Below, in pieces: positions 1 through 8,045 of a stretch of DNA of 8,076 nt. This DNA comes from Tessaracoccus flavescens. GTDB lineage: Bacteria; Actinomycetota; Actinomycetes; Propionibacteriales; Propionibacteriaceae. The notes below the pieces were generated by a model. That model was not told the DNA's origin. It worked only from the letters and a program-made list of their open reading frames with translations, and ran no database searches. Made by a program: the position numbers and the translations under genes. How positions within the stretch are numbered: the stretch's first letter is position 1; each line of letters begins with the position of its first letter. Where the stretch lies: the NCBI GenBank assembly GCA_020741375.1, contig DYZF01000145.1, positions 1 to 8,076 on the forward strand, written 5' to 3'.

Positions 1-7
1 ACGAATC

Positions 8-1639
8 GTGAGCCTCGCCGTGGTCCGCCGCGGACTGATTGACGGATGGCGCGGCTTGGCCATCGCGGCCGCCGCCGTCTCCGCGATGCTGGTGCTCGGC
101 CTCGTCGTCTATCAGGACATCGACCTGAGCATCTACGAAGCCCTCCCCGATGCCGTTCGCAGCATCATGGGCATCCCCGACGACGCCGACGCGAGCGTGC
201 TGGCCTACAACGAGATGCTCGCCTCGATCGGCGCGATGGCGCTGGTGGGCGTGGCCGTGGCGATCGGAGCCCACGCCGTCGCGGGTGAGGAGGCCAACCG
301 CACATTGCACGTCACCCTGGGCGCGCCCGTCTCGCGCGTCAGCTTCGCCGTCAGCAAGGCGCTGGCCATGGCGGTGCTGATCGTGGCCGCCACCGCCCTG
401 GTGTGGGGCGCAGCGGTGATTGCGCCGGTCGTCTTGGGGATCGACATCGGCGACGCCAAGCTCGGCTCCCTGATGACGCACTTGGGTGCAGCGGCCCTGT
501 TCCACGGCTCCCTCGCGTTCGCTGTCGGTGCCGCCACGGGGCGCAAGGCTCTGGCGGCAGGCGCCGGCGCCGCCGTGATGGTGCTGGGCTGGCTGGGCGC
601 CGGCCTGCTCCCCATGTGGCGTGAAGGCGCGGCCGATTGGATCCCGTGGACCTGGTTCAACGGCACCAAGCCCCTGGTCAATGGGATCGACGGCGCCCAC
701 CTGGGCCTCCTGGTAGGTGGTGCGCTGGTGCTGCTGCTCCTTGGTGTGGCCGCGTTCGTGCGCCGCGAGCTGAGGCTGCACGAGGGAGGCGGCTCGCTGA
801 TTCAGCGGATTCGCGCCCTGCCCGGCTCTTCACGGCTACTGCGGCCGACAACCCGGGGTGGGTCGCTGCTGGGATTGCGGTTGGCGTCGCAGCGCACGCT
901 CCTCATCGTCGTGGCGCTCATCATGGGGCCGGTCATGGGCCTCGCGATGGGGCCGCTCTACGCGGCGATGGAGGAGGATCTGGCCGGCTTCGCGCAGAGC
1001 TTCCCCGAATCGATGGTCGCCATGTTTGGCGGCGGTGACATGACCACGGCCACCGGATTCCTTCACATTGAGACCATGGGGATGATGGCGCCGATCGCGG
1101 TCATCCTGGTGGCGACGGCCGCCGCGACCGCTGGCATCGCCGGTGAGGAGCGAGCCGGGCGACTGGCCGGGCTCTTGGCCCAACCGCAATCGCGCGGCCG
1201 CGTTTATTGCACGACGGCGGCTGCCACGGCCATCTCCGTCGTGGTGATCGCGGCGGTTCTGTTCCTTGGCCTCTGGGCCGGCATCGAACTGGGTGGCCTC
1301 GACGTGAACCTCGCCTATCTGGTGGCTGCGTGCGTCCTGTTGGTCTGCCTCGGCTGGTGCTTCGGGGGGTTGGCGCTGCTGCTCTCCGGCGCGACGGGGA
1401 AGCCCGGCGTCGCCGTGTGGGGCACTGTCGGCGTCGCCGTCGTCACCTACTTCGGCTACACGCTCCTGATGGCGGCGAGCAAGGAGCCGTGGGGATGGTG
1501 GTCGCCCTTCCGCGCCTACCTCTACGGACCGCCCCTCGAACACGGGATCGAGTGGTGGCAGCCCGTCAGTCTGCTGGTGGCCGCCGGGGTCTTGACCCTT
1601 GCCGGCGCTGTGGCGTTCACCCGCCGCGACCTGCGCTGA
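8..1639 (+). CDS. ABC-2 type export permease with two homologous halves (12-helix, polyketide-exporter-like)
   Basis: Integral membrane subunit of an ABC exporter. It resembles the long permeases annotated as putative exporters of polyketide antibiotics; the substrate is unknown. About 12 hydrophobic segments are visible in 543 residues, in two repeats of about 260 residues. Each half has a cytoplasmic 'GEE' loop (GEEANRTLHVTLGAPVSR near residue 93; GEERAGRLAGLLAQPQSR near 380) and ends with a Trp-rich turn, a last helix and a similar tail (FVRREL near 250; FTRRDL at the C-terminus). This shows an internal duplication. There is no Walker A motif, so the ATPase must be a separate protein, presumably encoded upstream of the window. 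The start is uncertain: GTG at 8 is the first in-window choice, but the frame is open to base 2 and the true start may lie outside. The stop is 22 bases before the next gene. Membrane export role is confident; substrate is not. Confidence 0.85.
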   Translation: MSLAVVRRGLIDGWRGLAIAAAAVSAMLVLGLVVYQDIDLSIYEALPDAVRSIMGIPDDADASVLAYNEMLASIGAMALVGVAVAIGAHAVAGEEANRTLHVTLGAPVSRVSFAVSKALAMAVLIVAATALVWGAAVIAPVVLGIDIGDAKLGSLMTHLGAAALFHGSLAFAVGAATGRKALAAGAGAAVMVLGWLGAGLLPMWREGAADWIPWTWFNGTKPLVNGIDGAHLGLLVGGALVLLLLGVAAFVRRELRLHEGGGSLIQRIRALPGSSRLLRPTTRGGSLLGLRLASQRTLLIVVALIMGPVMGLAMGPLYAAMEEDLAGFAQSFPESMVAMFGGGDMTTATGFLHIETMGMMAPIAVILVATAAATAGIAGEERAGRLAGLLAQPQSRGRVYCTTAAATAISVVVIAAVLFLGLWAGIELGGLDVNLAYLVAACVLLVCLGWCFGGLALLLSGATGKPGVAVWGTVGVAVVTYFGYTLLMAASKEPWGWWSPFRAYLYGPPLEHGIEWWQPVSLLVAAGVLTLAGAVAFTRRDLR

Positions 1640-1648
1640 GCCCGTTGG

Positions 1649-1654
1649 TAGGTT
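1649..1654 (+). promoter_or_regulatory. Possible -10 element (TAGGTT) for the paralog pair
   Basis: TAGGTT fits the actinobacterial TANNNT -10 pattern and lies seven bases before the ATG at 1662, much like the guaA arrangement in this window. It would give a leaderless transcript starting at or next to that ATG. The same bases (GGTAGG, 1647-1652) could instead act as a Shine-Dalgarno sequence nine bases from the ATG, in which case the gene is simply read through from the permease. No convincing -35 element is visible. Confidence 0.3.
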
Positions 1655-1661
1655 GATGGGC

Positions 1662-2633
1662 ATGGAGCACGTGCCGATCGATCTGGATGCCCCGCTCAGC
1701 GACACCCGCGGCACGGTGGTGGTGGACACCGAGTCCGGCCGTGCGCTGTTGAGGGTCACGGGGAGCGGGGATCGGCTCAAGGTCGTCGCCCATCTCGAGG
1801 ACGGCCGAGCACCCAAGCTTGAAGGTGTTCATGCCTCTAGGTCCCTGCGGCAGGCGGCAGCCACGCTGGCCGCATCCCGCCCACTGCGGGCGTTCTTGCT
1901 GCCCAACGCGGGCGTGGACAGCGTGTACCGGCCGGTCGCGACAGTCATGATGATCCTCCCCTTCGTTCTGGGAGGAGCGATGGCTGCTGCGGGGCTGTTC
2001 TGGGAGTCCATCGGCTGGGTGCGCTTTGTGATTTTGACTGGGGGCTTGGCCCTGCTTGTCATCGCCGCGGATGCGATGGACAAGGCTCGGCGGTACCGCC
2101 AGTGGGCAGCCCTGAAACACGGTGAGAGGGTGAAAGCCGCCGAACTGGAACTCCCACCGCTGCAGGAGGAGTTTGACGTCGACGACGTCAAGGAGGAGTA
2201 CGGCAAGCTGCTGAGTGACATCGTGTATCGCATCGAGAACCCGGCGCTCTTCGATGCGCAGGAGCCTGTATCCAAAGCCTTCACTCTGGCGCTCCTTCAG
2301 TGGGACAACAACGACGGCGTGGCCACCCCCGACGAGCGGCGGGCCTTGGCGCACCGAGTTCGGGCTACGTTCACCGCGGCCAAAGCCAATGCCGAACGGC
2401 TTGGCATGGACCACCTGCCCGAGGTTGCCCGAGCCAAGGCGCGCACTGCGTTGAAGGCTGCCGTCGTCGCGGCAGACAAGTCCGCGCCAGAGCCCGAGCG
2501 TGAGACAGCACTGCGCCGGGCTGTCGCCATCCTCGATGACCTCGCGCTGTACTACCTCCCGACAGGCTCCGATGCACGCAAGGCCATCACCGGCCGCGGA
2601 GCGCCCCAACTACCGGGGCGGAGGAACGTCTGA
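1662..2633 (+). CDS. Membrane protein of unknown function, paralog 1 (two helices plus C-terminal helical domain)
   Basis: Not recognised as a named family. The 323-residue protein has a polar, probably beta-rich N-terminal part (residues 1-88), a two-helix membrane hairpin (about 91-113 and 119-137), a charged linker and an Ala-rich, probably helical C-terminal domain (about 184-301). That domain holds DIVYRIENPALFD, ANAERLGMDHLPE and ILDDLALYYLPT. No signal peptide or catalytic motif stands out. The hairpin suggests anchoring in the cytoplasmic membrane with the large domains on one side. The next gene is a full-length paralog. The start at 1662 was chosen because it leaves a sensible gap after the permease and either an SD or a -10 at the right distance; ATG at 1656 is an alternative, and an ATG at 1599 would overlap the permease. 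It overlaps the next gene by one base (TGATG), so translation is probably coupled. Confidence 0.82.
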   Translation: MEHVPIDLDAPLSDTRGTVVVDTESGRALLRVTGSGDRLKVVAHLEDGRAPKLEGVHASRSLRQAAATLAASRPLRAFLLPNAGVDSVYRPVATVMMILPFVLGGAMAAAGLFWESIGWVRFVILTGGLALLVIAADAMDKARRYRQWAALKHGERVKAAELELPPLQEEFDVDDVKEEYGKLLSDIVYRIENPALFDAQEPVSKAFTLALLQWDNNDGVATPDERRALAHRVRATFTAAKANAERLGMDHLPEVARAKARTALKAAVVAADKSAPEPERETALRRAVAILDDLALYYLPTGSDARKAITGRGAPQLPGRRNV

Positions 2634-3634
2634 TGTACCAGACGTGGCAGGCAATCGATCCGGAGACGACCTGGGGCGACTTCGAGCCAGGAGCAGTGCT
2701 GTTCTACACCGACGAGGAAGCCATAGTTTTCGACGTCCGCAAAGAATCGTCGAAACTCAAGGTTCGGATCCAGAAGACGGATGGGGAGCAGTTCACCAAG
2801 GAGGTCAAAGAGTCATCGGGCATGGGCAAGGTGGCACGCGACGAGTTCTCGGGAAGCACCGCTGAGTTGCGGGCCGTTGTTCTGCCGGCGGTCTTGTGGA
2901 AAGAGGACGGCCTGTGGGCTCCTCGCAACCTTGTTGGCTTGGCTGCCTCCCTGGCAGTGCTTATGGCCGGCATCGGCTTGATTGTGTGGCTGGACACCTA
3001 CGCCTTCATGTGGATGATCGTCATGGGCGCGGCTGCCGCAGGCATGGGCGCGCGCAGGGTTTTCCGAGGCGGACGGCTCTCGTTCCTCGCCCCAGAACGG
3101 CTCGGCCTGACGATGGACAACATCCACGCCTATGCCCTGACCCGCGAGCAGGGCAGATTGTGGGTGCCACCCACGCGCGGAGCGGATCGTCGAGCACTGG
3201 CCTTCGAGCGAGTCGGGGCCATCCGAGCCGACTATCTGGAGCGCCGCGAAGACATCGCTTACCGCATCGAATCATCGGCCCTGTTCGATCCGGCCGTTCC
3301 CGCGACGGCGGCCTTTGAAGCCGCACTCGTAGCCTTCGACGACGTCCGCGACGACACGCCGCTCGATGACGTGGATGCGCTCGCCAGCGAGGTTGAACTG
3401 ACCTTCAACACAGCTCAGGCCAACGCTGAACGGCTCGGCTTCAGCCATCTCCCAGAGGAGGCCCGCGACGGTGCCCGTCGCGCGGGAAAGGCGGCGCGGC
3501 TCGCGGCAGGAGCGACGACGGAGGGGGAGCGCGTCGCCTCGCTCAACCACGCCAAGAGGATCCTGGACTCCTTGGCGATCTACTATCTGCCCACCCTCGA
3601 CGAGCGGCTGGCGATCGAGGCGCCGCGCAGATAG
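2633..3634 (+). CDS. Membrane protein of unknown function, paralog 2
   Basis: A 333-residue protein with the same layout as its upstream neighbour: N-terminal polar domain (1-92), membrane hairpin (about 98-118 and 122-142), linker, and helical C-terminal domain (about 205-321). Aligned by eye, about half of the positions of the C-terminal domain are identical to the upstream paralog with one gap; shared blocks are YRIE..ALFD, ANAERLG..HLPE.AR and ILD.LA.YYLPT. The N-terminal parts align more weakly (LKV, LRA..LP). GGAGG at 2620-2624 sits eight bases from the ATG, which supports this start. The stop is followed by a strong hairpin, so this is the last gene of its transcript. The C-terminal tail differs from the paralog (acidic/short rather than Arg/Pro-rich). 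Function unknown; the pair may form a heteromer, but this is inference. Confidence 0.85.
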   Translation: MYQTWQAIDPETTWGDFEPGAVLFYTDEEAIVFDVRKESSKLKVRIQKTDGEQFTKEVKESSGMGKVARDEFSGSTAELRAVVLPAVLWKEDGLWAPRNLVGLAASLAVLMAGIGLIVWLDTYAFMWMIVMGAAAAGMGARRVFRGGRLSFLAPERLGLTMDNIHAYALTREQGRLWVPPTRGADRRALAFERVGAIRADYLERREDIAYRIESSALFDPAVPATAAFEAALVAFDDVRDDTPLDDVDALASEVELTFNTAQANAERLGFSHLPEEARDGARRAGKAARLAAGATTEGERVASLNHAKRILDSLAIYYLPTLDERLAIEAPRR

Positions 3635-3648
3635 CCCCTGCCAATGGC

Positions 3649-3681
3649 GAAGCCCGCCGACAGCGAACTGCGGCGGGCTTC
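3649..3681. terminator. Bidirectional hairpin between paralog 2 and cysK
   Basis: A perfect 11-bp inverted repeat, GAAGCCCGCCG at 3649-3659 and CGGCGGGCTTC at 3671-3681, with an 11-base loop. It fills the 57-base gap between two convergent genes. No U-tract follows on either strand, which is common for terminators in high-GC actinobacteria. It most likely ends both transcripts. Confidence 0.75.
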
Positions 3682-3691
3682 AGGATGGGGC

Positions 3692-4621
3692 TCAGTTGTC
3701 GAGCAGACCTTCGAACAACACGGTGGAGAGGTAGCGCTCACCGTAGGAGGCCAGCACGACGACGATGCGCTTGCCTGCGTTCTCCGGACGGTTCGCCACC
3801 TCAATGGCGGCCGACAGGGCGGCGCCGGAGGAGAGGCCGACGAGCAGGCCCTCCTCGGTGGCAGCCTTGCGGGCGTACTCGACGGCGTGGTTGATGTTGC
3901 GCGGCAGCACCTCGTCGATCACGTCGCGGTCGAGGATCTCCGGGATGAAGTTGGCGCCGATGCCCTGAATCTTGTGCGGGCCGGGCTGGTTGCCCGACAG
4001 GATCGCGGACTCCTCGGGCTCGACCGCAACGATCTTGACGTCGGGGTTGCGCTCCTTGAGCACCTGGCCGACGCCCGAGATGGTGCCACCGGTGCCGATG
4101 CCCGCGACGAAGATGTCCACCTTGCCGTCCGTGTCCGCCCAGATCTCCTCAGCGGTGGTGGCGCGGTGGATCTTGACGTTGGCCTCGTTGGCGAACTGAC
4201 GGGCGAGGATGCCGCCGCGCTCGGCGGCGATCTCTTCGGCCTTCTCGACGGCGCCACGCATGCCGGCGGGGCCGGGCGTCAGCACCAGTTCCGCTCCGTA
4301 GGCGCGCAGCAGGGCACGACGCTCGAGCGACATGGTCTCGGGCATCGTCAGCACGACGTTGTAGCCGCGGGCTGCGCCCACCATGGCCAGCGCGATGCCG
4401 GTGTTGCCTGAGGTGCCTTCGACGATGGTGCCGCCGGGCTGCAGCTGGCCGGAGGCCTCCGCCGCGTCGACGATGGCCACGCCGATGCGGTCCTTGACCG
4501 AGTTGGCGGGGTTGTAGAACTCGAGCTTGGCGACCACTTCAGCGTTGTCGCCGGCGATGCGGTTCAGCTTCACAAGGGGGGTGCGACCAACGAGGGCCGT
4601 GACGTCAGAGAAGATGTTCAT
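3692..4621 (-). CDS. cysK: Cysteine synthase A (O-acetylserine sulfhydrylase)
   Basis: PLP enzyme that makes L-cysteine from O-acetyl-L-serine and sulfide in the cytoplasm, the last step of assimilatory cysteine synthesis. The 309-residue length is normal for CysK. Visible motifs: NPANSVKDR with the PLP-binding lysine at about residue 43, EGTSGNTG (68-75) for the substrate carboxylate and Asn contact, GIGTGGT (174-180) for the PLP phosphate, and GLSSGAA (262-268). The C-terminal GERYLST block is also present, preceded by ASY where many homologs have a Pro. There is no CBS-domain tail, so cystathionine beta-synthase is unlikely. The start at 4621 ([16 protein letters not shown]) matches the family's usual N-terminus; an in-frame TTG at 4705 would add 28 unconserved residues. 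No good Shine-Dalgarno is seen. A terminator follows, so it appears monocistronic, without a cysE serine acetyltransferase downstream. Confidence 0.97.
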   Translation of the reverse strand: MNIFSDVTALVGRTPLVKLNRIAGDNAEVVAKLEFYNPANSVKDRIGVAIVDAAEASGQLQPGGTIVEGTSGNTGIALAMVGAARGYNVVLTMPETMSLERRALLRAYGAELVLTPGPAGMRGAVEKAEEIAAERGGILARQFANEANVKIHRATTAEEIWADTDGKVDIFVAGIGTGGTISGVGQVLKERNPDVKIVAVEPEESAILSGNQPGPHKIQGIGANFIPEILDRDVIDEVLPRNINHAVEYARKAATEEGLLVGLSSGAALSAAIEVANRPENAGKRIVVVLASYGERYLSTVLFEGLLDN

Positions 4622-4676
4622 GTCACGCCCAACAGTGTTTGCCAGGGGGTTTATTCCCGGCCGGCAGATTTTTCCT

Positions 4677-4697
4677 TTCCTGGGACGATCACAGGAA
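4677..4697. promoter_or_regulatory. Candidate operator: 6-bp inverted repeat with 9-base spacer
   Basis: TTCCTG at 4677-4682 and CAGGAA at 4692-4697 form a perfect inverted repeat in a 21-base site between cysK and guaA. The half-site centres are 15 bases apart, longer than one helical turn. It lies about 34 bases upstream of the guaA -10. The regulator is unknown; control of cysteine synthesis would be the natural guess, but chance cannot be excluded. Confidence 0.35.
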
Positions 4698-4699
4698 TG

Positions 4700-4713
4700 G
4701 CCCAAATATGGGC
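4700..4713. promoter_or_regulatory. Candidate operator: short AT-centred palindrome
   Basis: GCCCA at 4700-4704 pairs with TGGGC at 4709-4713 around an AT-rich centre (AATA core). It overlaps the place where a -35 element of guaA would be expected (about 4708), so a bound protein could block that promoter. An AT-rich core in GC-rich DNA is typical of repressor sites, but the arms are short. Confidence 0.3.
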
Positions 4714-4730
4714 ATGGGGCACCTCAGCAA

Positions 4731-4736
4731 TAGACT
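4731..4736 (+). promoter_or_regulatory. guaA -10 element (TAGACT), leaderless transcript
   Basis: TAGACT matches the TANNNT -10 pattern of actinobacterial housekeeping promoters. It lies six bases before the guaA ATG, so transcription should begin at or beside the A of the start codon. No Shine-Dalgarno precedes guaA, which agrees with leaderless translation. No clear -35 is present. Confidence 0.6.
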
Positions 4737-4742
4737 CGCCCC

Positions 4743-6296
<1,554 letters not shown>

Positions 6297-6305
6297 TCAC
6301 ATGAG

Positions 6306-6338
6306 GGGCGCCGCCAGGATCAGTTCCTGGCGGCGCCC
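6306..6338. terminator. Bidirectional hairpin between guaA and the PspC operon
   Basis: A perfect 14-bp, GC-rich inverted repeat (6306-6319 with 6325-6338) around the five-base loop TCAGT, starting 10 bases after the guaA stop and 36 bases beyond the stop of the convergent PspC gene. There is no U-tract on either side. Its position and strength support termination of both transcripts. Confidence 0.8.
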
Positions 6339-6373
6339 AACGTTTAGATCACGCTCCCATTGCGGGGGCGTTG

Positions 6374-6631
6374 TCAGTACTGCGGCGGCTTGGGAGCGTT
6401 GCGATCGTCGTACCAGGTCTTGGCCTTGCGGAACTGCTCCTCGGCGATGGTGCCGCCAGTCTCGCGGGGCATGATCACCCACGCGATGATGTAGAGCAGG
6501 ACGCCGCTGCCGCCCAGCAAGGTGATGAGGACGAACGCGAGACGCACGATGGTGGCGTCGACGTTGAGAGCGCGGGCGAGGCCAGCTGCGACACCGGCGA
6601 TCATGCCGTCGTTGCTTCGGGTGATGTTCAT
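6374..6631 (-). CDS. Short PspC-domain membrane protein
   Basis: An 85-residue protein with a canonical PspC domain. The N-terminal amphipathic part reads R..DGMIAGVAAGLA (5-19), followed by NVDATIVRLAF and a hydrophobic span (about 28-54) ending in WVIMP. A polar tail of about 30 residues follows, with KTWYDDRN. In proteobacteria PspC senses envelope stress in the phage-shock response; in actinobacteria such small stand-alone PspC proteins are common and mostly uncharacterised. AAAGGAA (minus strand, 6638-6644) is six bases from the ATG, supporting the start. The start overlaps the stop of the preceding gene by four bases (ATGA), so the genes are co-translated. Last gene of the operon, ahead of a strong hairpin. 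Family assignment is secure; role in envelope stress is inferred. Confidence 0.93.
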   Translation of the reverse strand: MNITRSNDGMIAGVAAGLARALNVDATIVRLAFVLITLLGGSGVLLYIIAWVIMPRETGGTIAEEQFRKAKTWYDDRNAPKPPQY

Positions 6632-6840
6632 GGACGGTTCCTTTCAATGGGGGTGGTCTTGGTCTTGCGGCCCAGCCGTGAGGCGAGGAGGGCCGTCGTG
6701 CCGGCGACGGCTAGGACGCCGGCAAGAATGGGTTGGACGAAGCGGGCGTCGAGCATGGGGGAGAGGATCAGCACGATCCCGAAACCCAGGGCGCCGAGCG
6801 CTACCGCGATGGCCGTCACGTCGAGCGGATGCTTGTTCAC
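6628..6840 (-). CDS. Small two-helix membrane protein of unknown function
   Basis: A 70-residue protein with two hydrophobic segments (about 7-27 and 35-53) separated by a short DAR-containing loop, and a basic C-terminal tail (SRLGRKTKTTPIERNRP). By the positive-inside rule both ends probably face the cytoplasm. No family motif was recognised. It starts with GTG; GAGGTGA on the minus strand at 6848-6854 lies seven bases upstream and supports that start. It is wedged between two PspC-type genes with four-base overlaps on both sides (GTGA and ATGA), which strongly favours it being real and translated with them. A helper or partner of the PspC proteins is a reasonable guess only. Confidence 0.78.
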   Translation of the reverse strand: MNKHPLDVTAIAVALGALGFGIVLILSPMLDARFVQPILAGVLAVAGTTALLASRLGRKTKTTPIERNRP

Positions 6841-7961
6841 GGGTACTTCACCTCTACGTCGGAGGCCGTGGCGTTGAGCACCAATTCGACGTCGAGCGTG
6901 GGCCTATCGGTCGTCGTGGGGGAGTAGGTGACGTTGCTCATCCGCTGCGAATCGATGACCGAGCGGGGGCGGCCCGGGAGCTCGACGGTCACGTCGGATG
7001 CCACGACGTCGAGCCTGATCTGGCTGATTCCCTCAAGGTCTGCCTCGGTGATGACGATGGTGCGTTCGTCGGCGACGACCCGGTGGGCGATGACGCTGCC
7101 GGCCGGAACCTCCGATGCGACGACGGCGGCCGTGGAGGCAGCCTGGGTGGCCAGCCACCCGGCAGGCACCATCGTGGCGGCCAACAGGAGAATCAGGAGG
7201 CGGGGGATTCGACGGCTGCGGACCGCCAGCGCGTAGACCAGCGTCAGCAGCGCGACGGTGGCCATCGCAGCCCCGGCGCCGACGATGACGACGCCCGCCG
7301 CCACCAGCGTGCCGAAGCCTGCTGCGATGCCCGCGGCCATGATGGCGAGGCTGACGAGCCACGCCGACTTGGGCCGCTCAGCCGGCACCCGTGCGGCTCG
7401 CGGCTCGGCCGGGATGTACAAGTCGACGACTGGCAGCGGTTCAGCCATGGTATGCGGCCCGATCGCGGCGGCCATCTCGCGTCGCCACTGTGCCACGAGA
7501 TCCTCATCGGACGCGGCGACGGCGGGGCGGGAGGCGACGGTGTTGGGCTTGAACCTCGACAGCTTGCCGTGCGCGCCCATCCACAGCAGGAGCAGGATGA
7601 TGACGCCGGCGCCCCACGGGAGGGGAGTGAGGTTGGCCAGCAGGAAGACGAGCGCCAGCGAGCTGACGACGACCGCCACCTTCTGCGTCCGCGGCGACCA
7701 ATCGCGGAAGCCTGGGAACGTGGAATCGATCGGGCGGGCGCCGGAGGAGTTGGGCGTGAGCGCAGTGCCCCAGAGGTACAGCGCGGCGCCGAGGCCAGAG
7801 CTCAGCGCCAGAAGAACAAAAACGACGCGCACCAAGCTGACATCAATGCCAAGCCGGCTGGCGATCGCCCGCGACAGTCCAGTGCCGGGGCCGCTCTCGT
7901 CGTGACGCTGCAACGCGTCAAACCTGGGATCCACCCAGGTGAGGTCGAGCTGTTTGTTCAT
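6837..7961 (-). CDS. Multi-spanning PspC-like membrane protein with LiaF-like C-terminal domain
   Basis: A 374-residue envelope protein and the first gene of a three-gene operon. Residues about 25-70 look like a diverged PspC domain: LSRAIASRLGIDVSLVRVVF followed by a hydrophobic span, lacking the usual DG.IAGV start. Further hydrophobic spans lie near 94-111, 116-130, 201-221, 223-247 and 253-272, with a polar loop at about 131-198. The C-terminal 90 residues are beta-rich with two similar strands, RLDVVASDVTVELP and DVELVLNATASDVEVKYP, like the C-terminal domain of LiaF/'cell wall-active antibiotics response' proteins. LiaF acts as a negative regulator of the cell-envelope-stress kinase LiaS in firmicutes; whether this protein does so is inference. 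The ATG at 7961 is six bases from a CAGACT -10, suggesting leaderless translation. GTGA overlap couples it to the next gene. Confidence 0.88.
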   Translation of the reverse strand: MNKQLDLTWVDPRFDALQRHDESGPGTGLSRAIASRLGIDVSLVRVVFVLLALSSGLGAALYLWGTALTPNSSGARPIDSTFPGFRDWSPRTQKVAVVVSSLALVFLLANLTPLPWGAGVIILLLLWMGAHGKLSRFKPNTVASRPAVAASDEDLVAQWRREMAAAIGPHTMAEPLPVVDLYIPAEPRAARVPAERPKSAWLVSLAIMAAGIAAGFGTLVAAGVVIVGAGAAMATVALLTLVYALAVRSRRIPRLLILLLAATMVPAGWLATQAASTAAVVASEVPAGSVIAHRVVADERTIVITEADLEGISQIRLDVVASDVTVELPGRPRSVIDSQRMSNVTYSPTTTDRPTLDVELVLNATASDVEVKYP

Positions 7962-7967
7962 GCCTCT

Positions 7968-7973
7968 AGTCTG
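7968..7973 (-). promoter_or_regulatory. Candidate -10 element (CAGACT) of the PspC operon, leaderless
   Basis: Read on the minus strand, CAGACT lies exactly six bases before the ATG at 7961, the same spacing as TAGACT before guaA, and shares five of six bases with it. Transcription would start at the start codon. AGAGG directly beside the ATG is too close to serve as a Shine-Dalgarno, which agrees with leaderless translation. On the plus strand the overlapping TAGTCT (7967-7972) also fits TANNNT and could serve a divergent gene. Confidence 0.45.
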
Positions 7974-7978
7974 TTCGC

Positions 7979-8045
7979 TCAGGGCTCAGAGGGCCATCGG
8001 GTTTCACCCTGAAGGGCACCTGAGTTCCCTGATCAAAGGCCCTGA
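7979..8045. repeat. Cluster of four CCCTGA hexamers upstream of the PspC operon
   Basis: CCCTGA occurs at 8007-8012, 8027-8032 and 8040-8045 on the plus strand, and once inverted (TCAGGG, 7979-7984), all just upstream of the operon's -10. GCTCAG is also repeated at 7977-7982 and 7984-7989. A cluster this tight at a promoter suggests half-sites for a regulator. The spacing is irregular (20 and 13 bases), so it is not a simple iteron. The 115 bases from 7962 to the window end hold no gene that can be confirmed. Confidence 0.4.

Larger units (their letters stand above)
4622..4742. promoter_or_regulatory. Divergent cysK-guaA promoter region
   Basis: This 121-base region must carry the promoters for cysK (minus) and guaA (plus). 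The guaA -10 is clear (separate entry). For cysK no strong -10/-35 pair is visible; CACTGT on the minus strand, ten bases from the ATG, is a weak candidate that would leave a very short leader. Two inverted repeats in the middle are listed separately. No riboswitch-like structure for purines was recognised. Confidence 0.6.

Noticed and set aside
1599..1661. Upstream ATG at 1599 for paralog 1
   Set aside because: It would overlap the permease end by 41 bases and add residues with no counterpart in the paralog; starts at 1656 or 1662 are better placed.
836..2609. Minus-strand open frames opposite the permease end and paralog 1
   Set aside because: Mirror frames of high-GC coding DNA. The plus-strand genes show membrane helices and paralogy, while the minus frames show low-complexity Arg/Gly/His-rich translations.
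3644..4411. Plus-strand open frame of 255 codons opposite cysK
   Set aside because: Antisense to cysK, whose PLP-binding and substrate motifs are all intact; the Asp/Gly/Leu-rich product has no recognisable domain.
4622..4705. N-terminal extension of cysK from a TTG at 4705
   Set aside because: The extra 28 residues (Cys/Arg/Lys-rich) are absent from the CysK family pattern and lie over the promoter region and its palindromes.
6522..8012. Long plus-strand open frame (496 codons) across the PspC operon
   Set aside because: Antisense to three overlapping genes with clear ribosome sites and PspC motifs; the translation is Arg/Gly/Asp-rich with no hydrophobic or domain structure.
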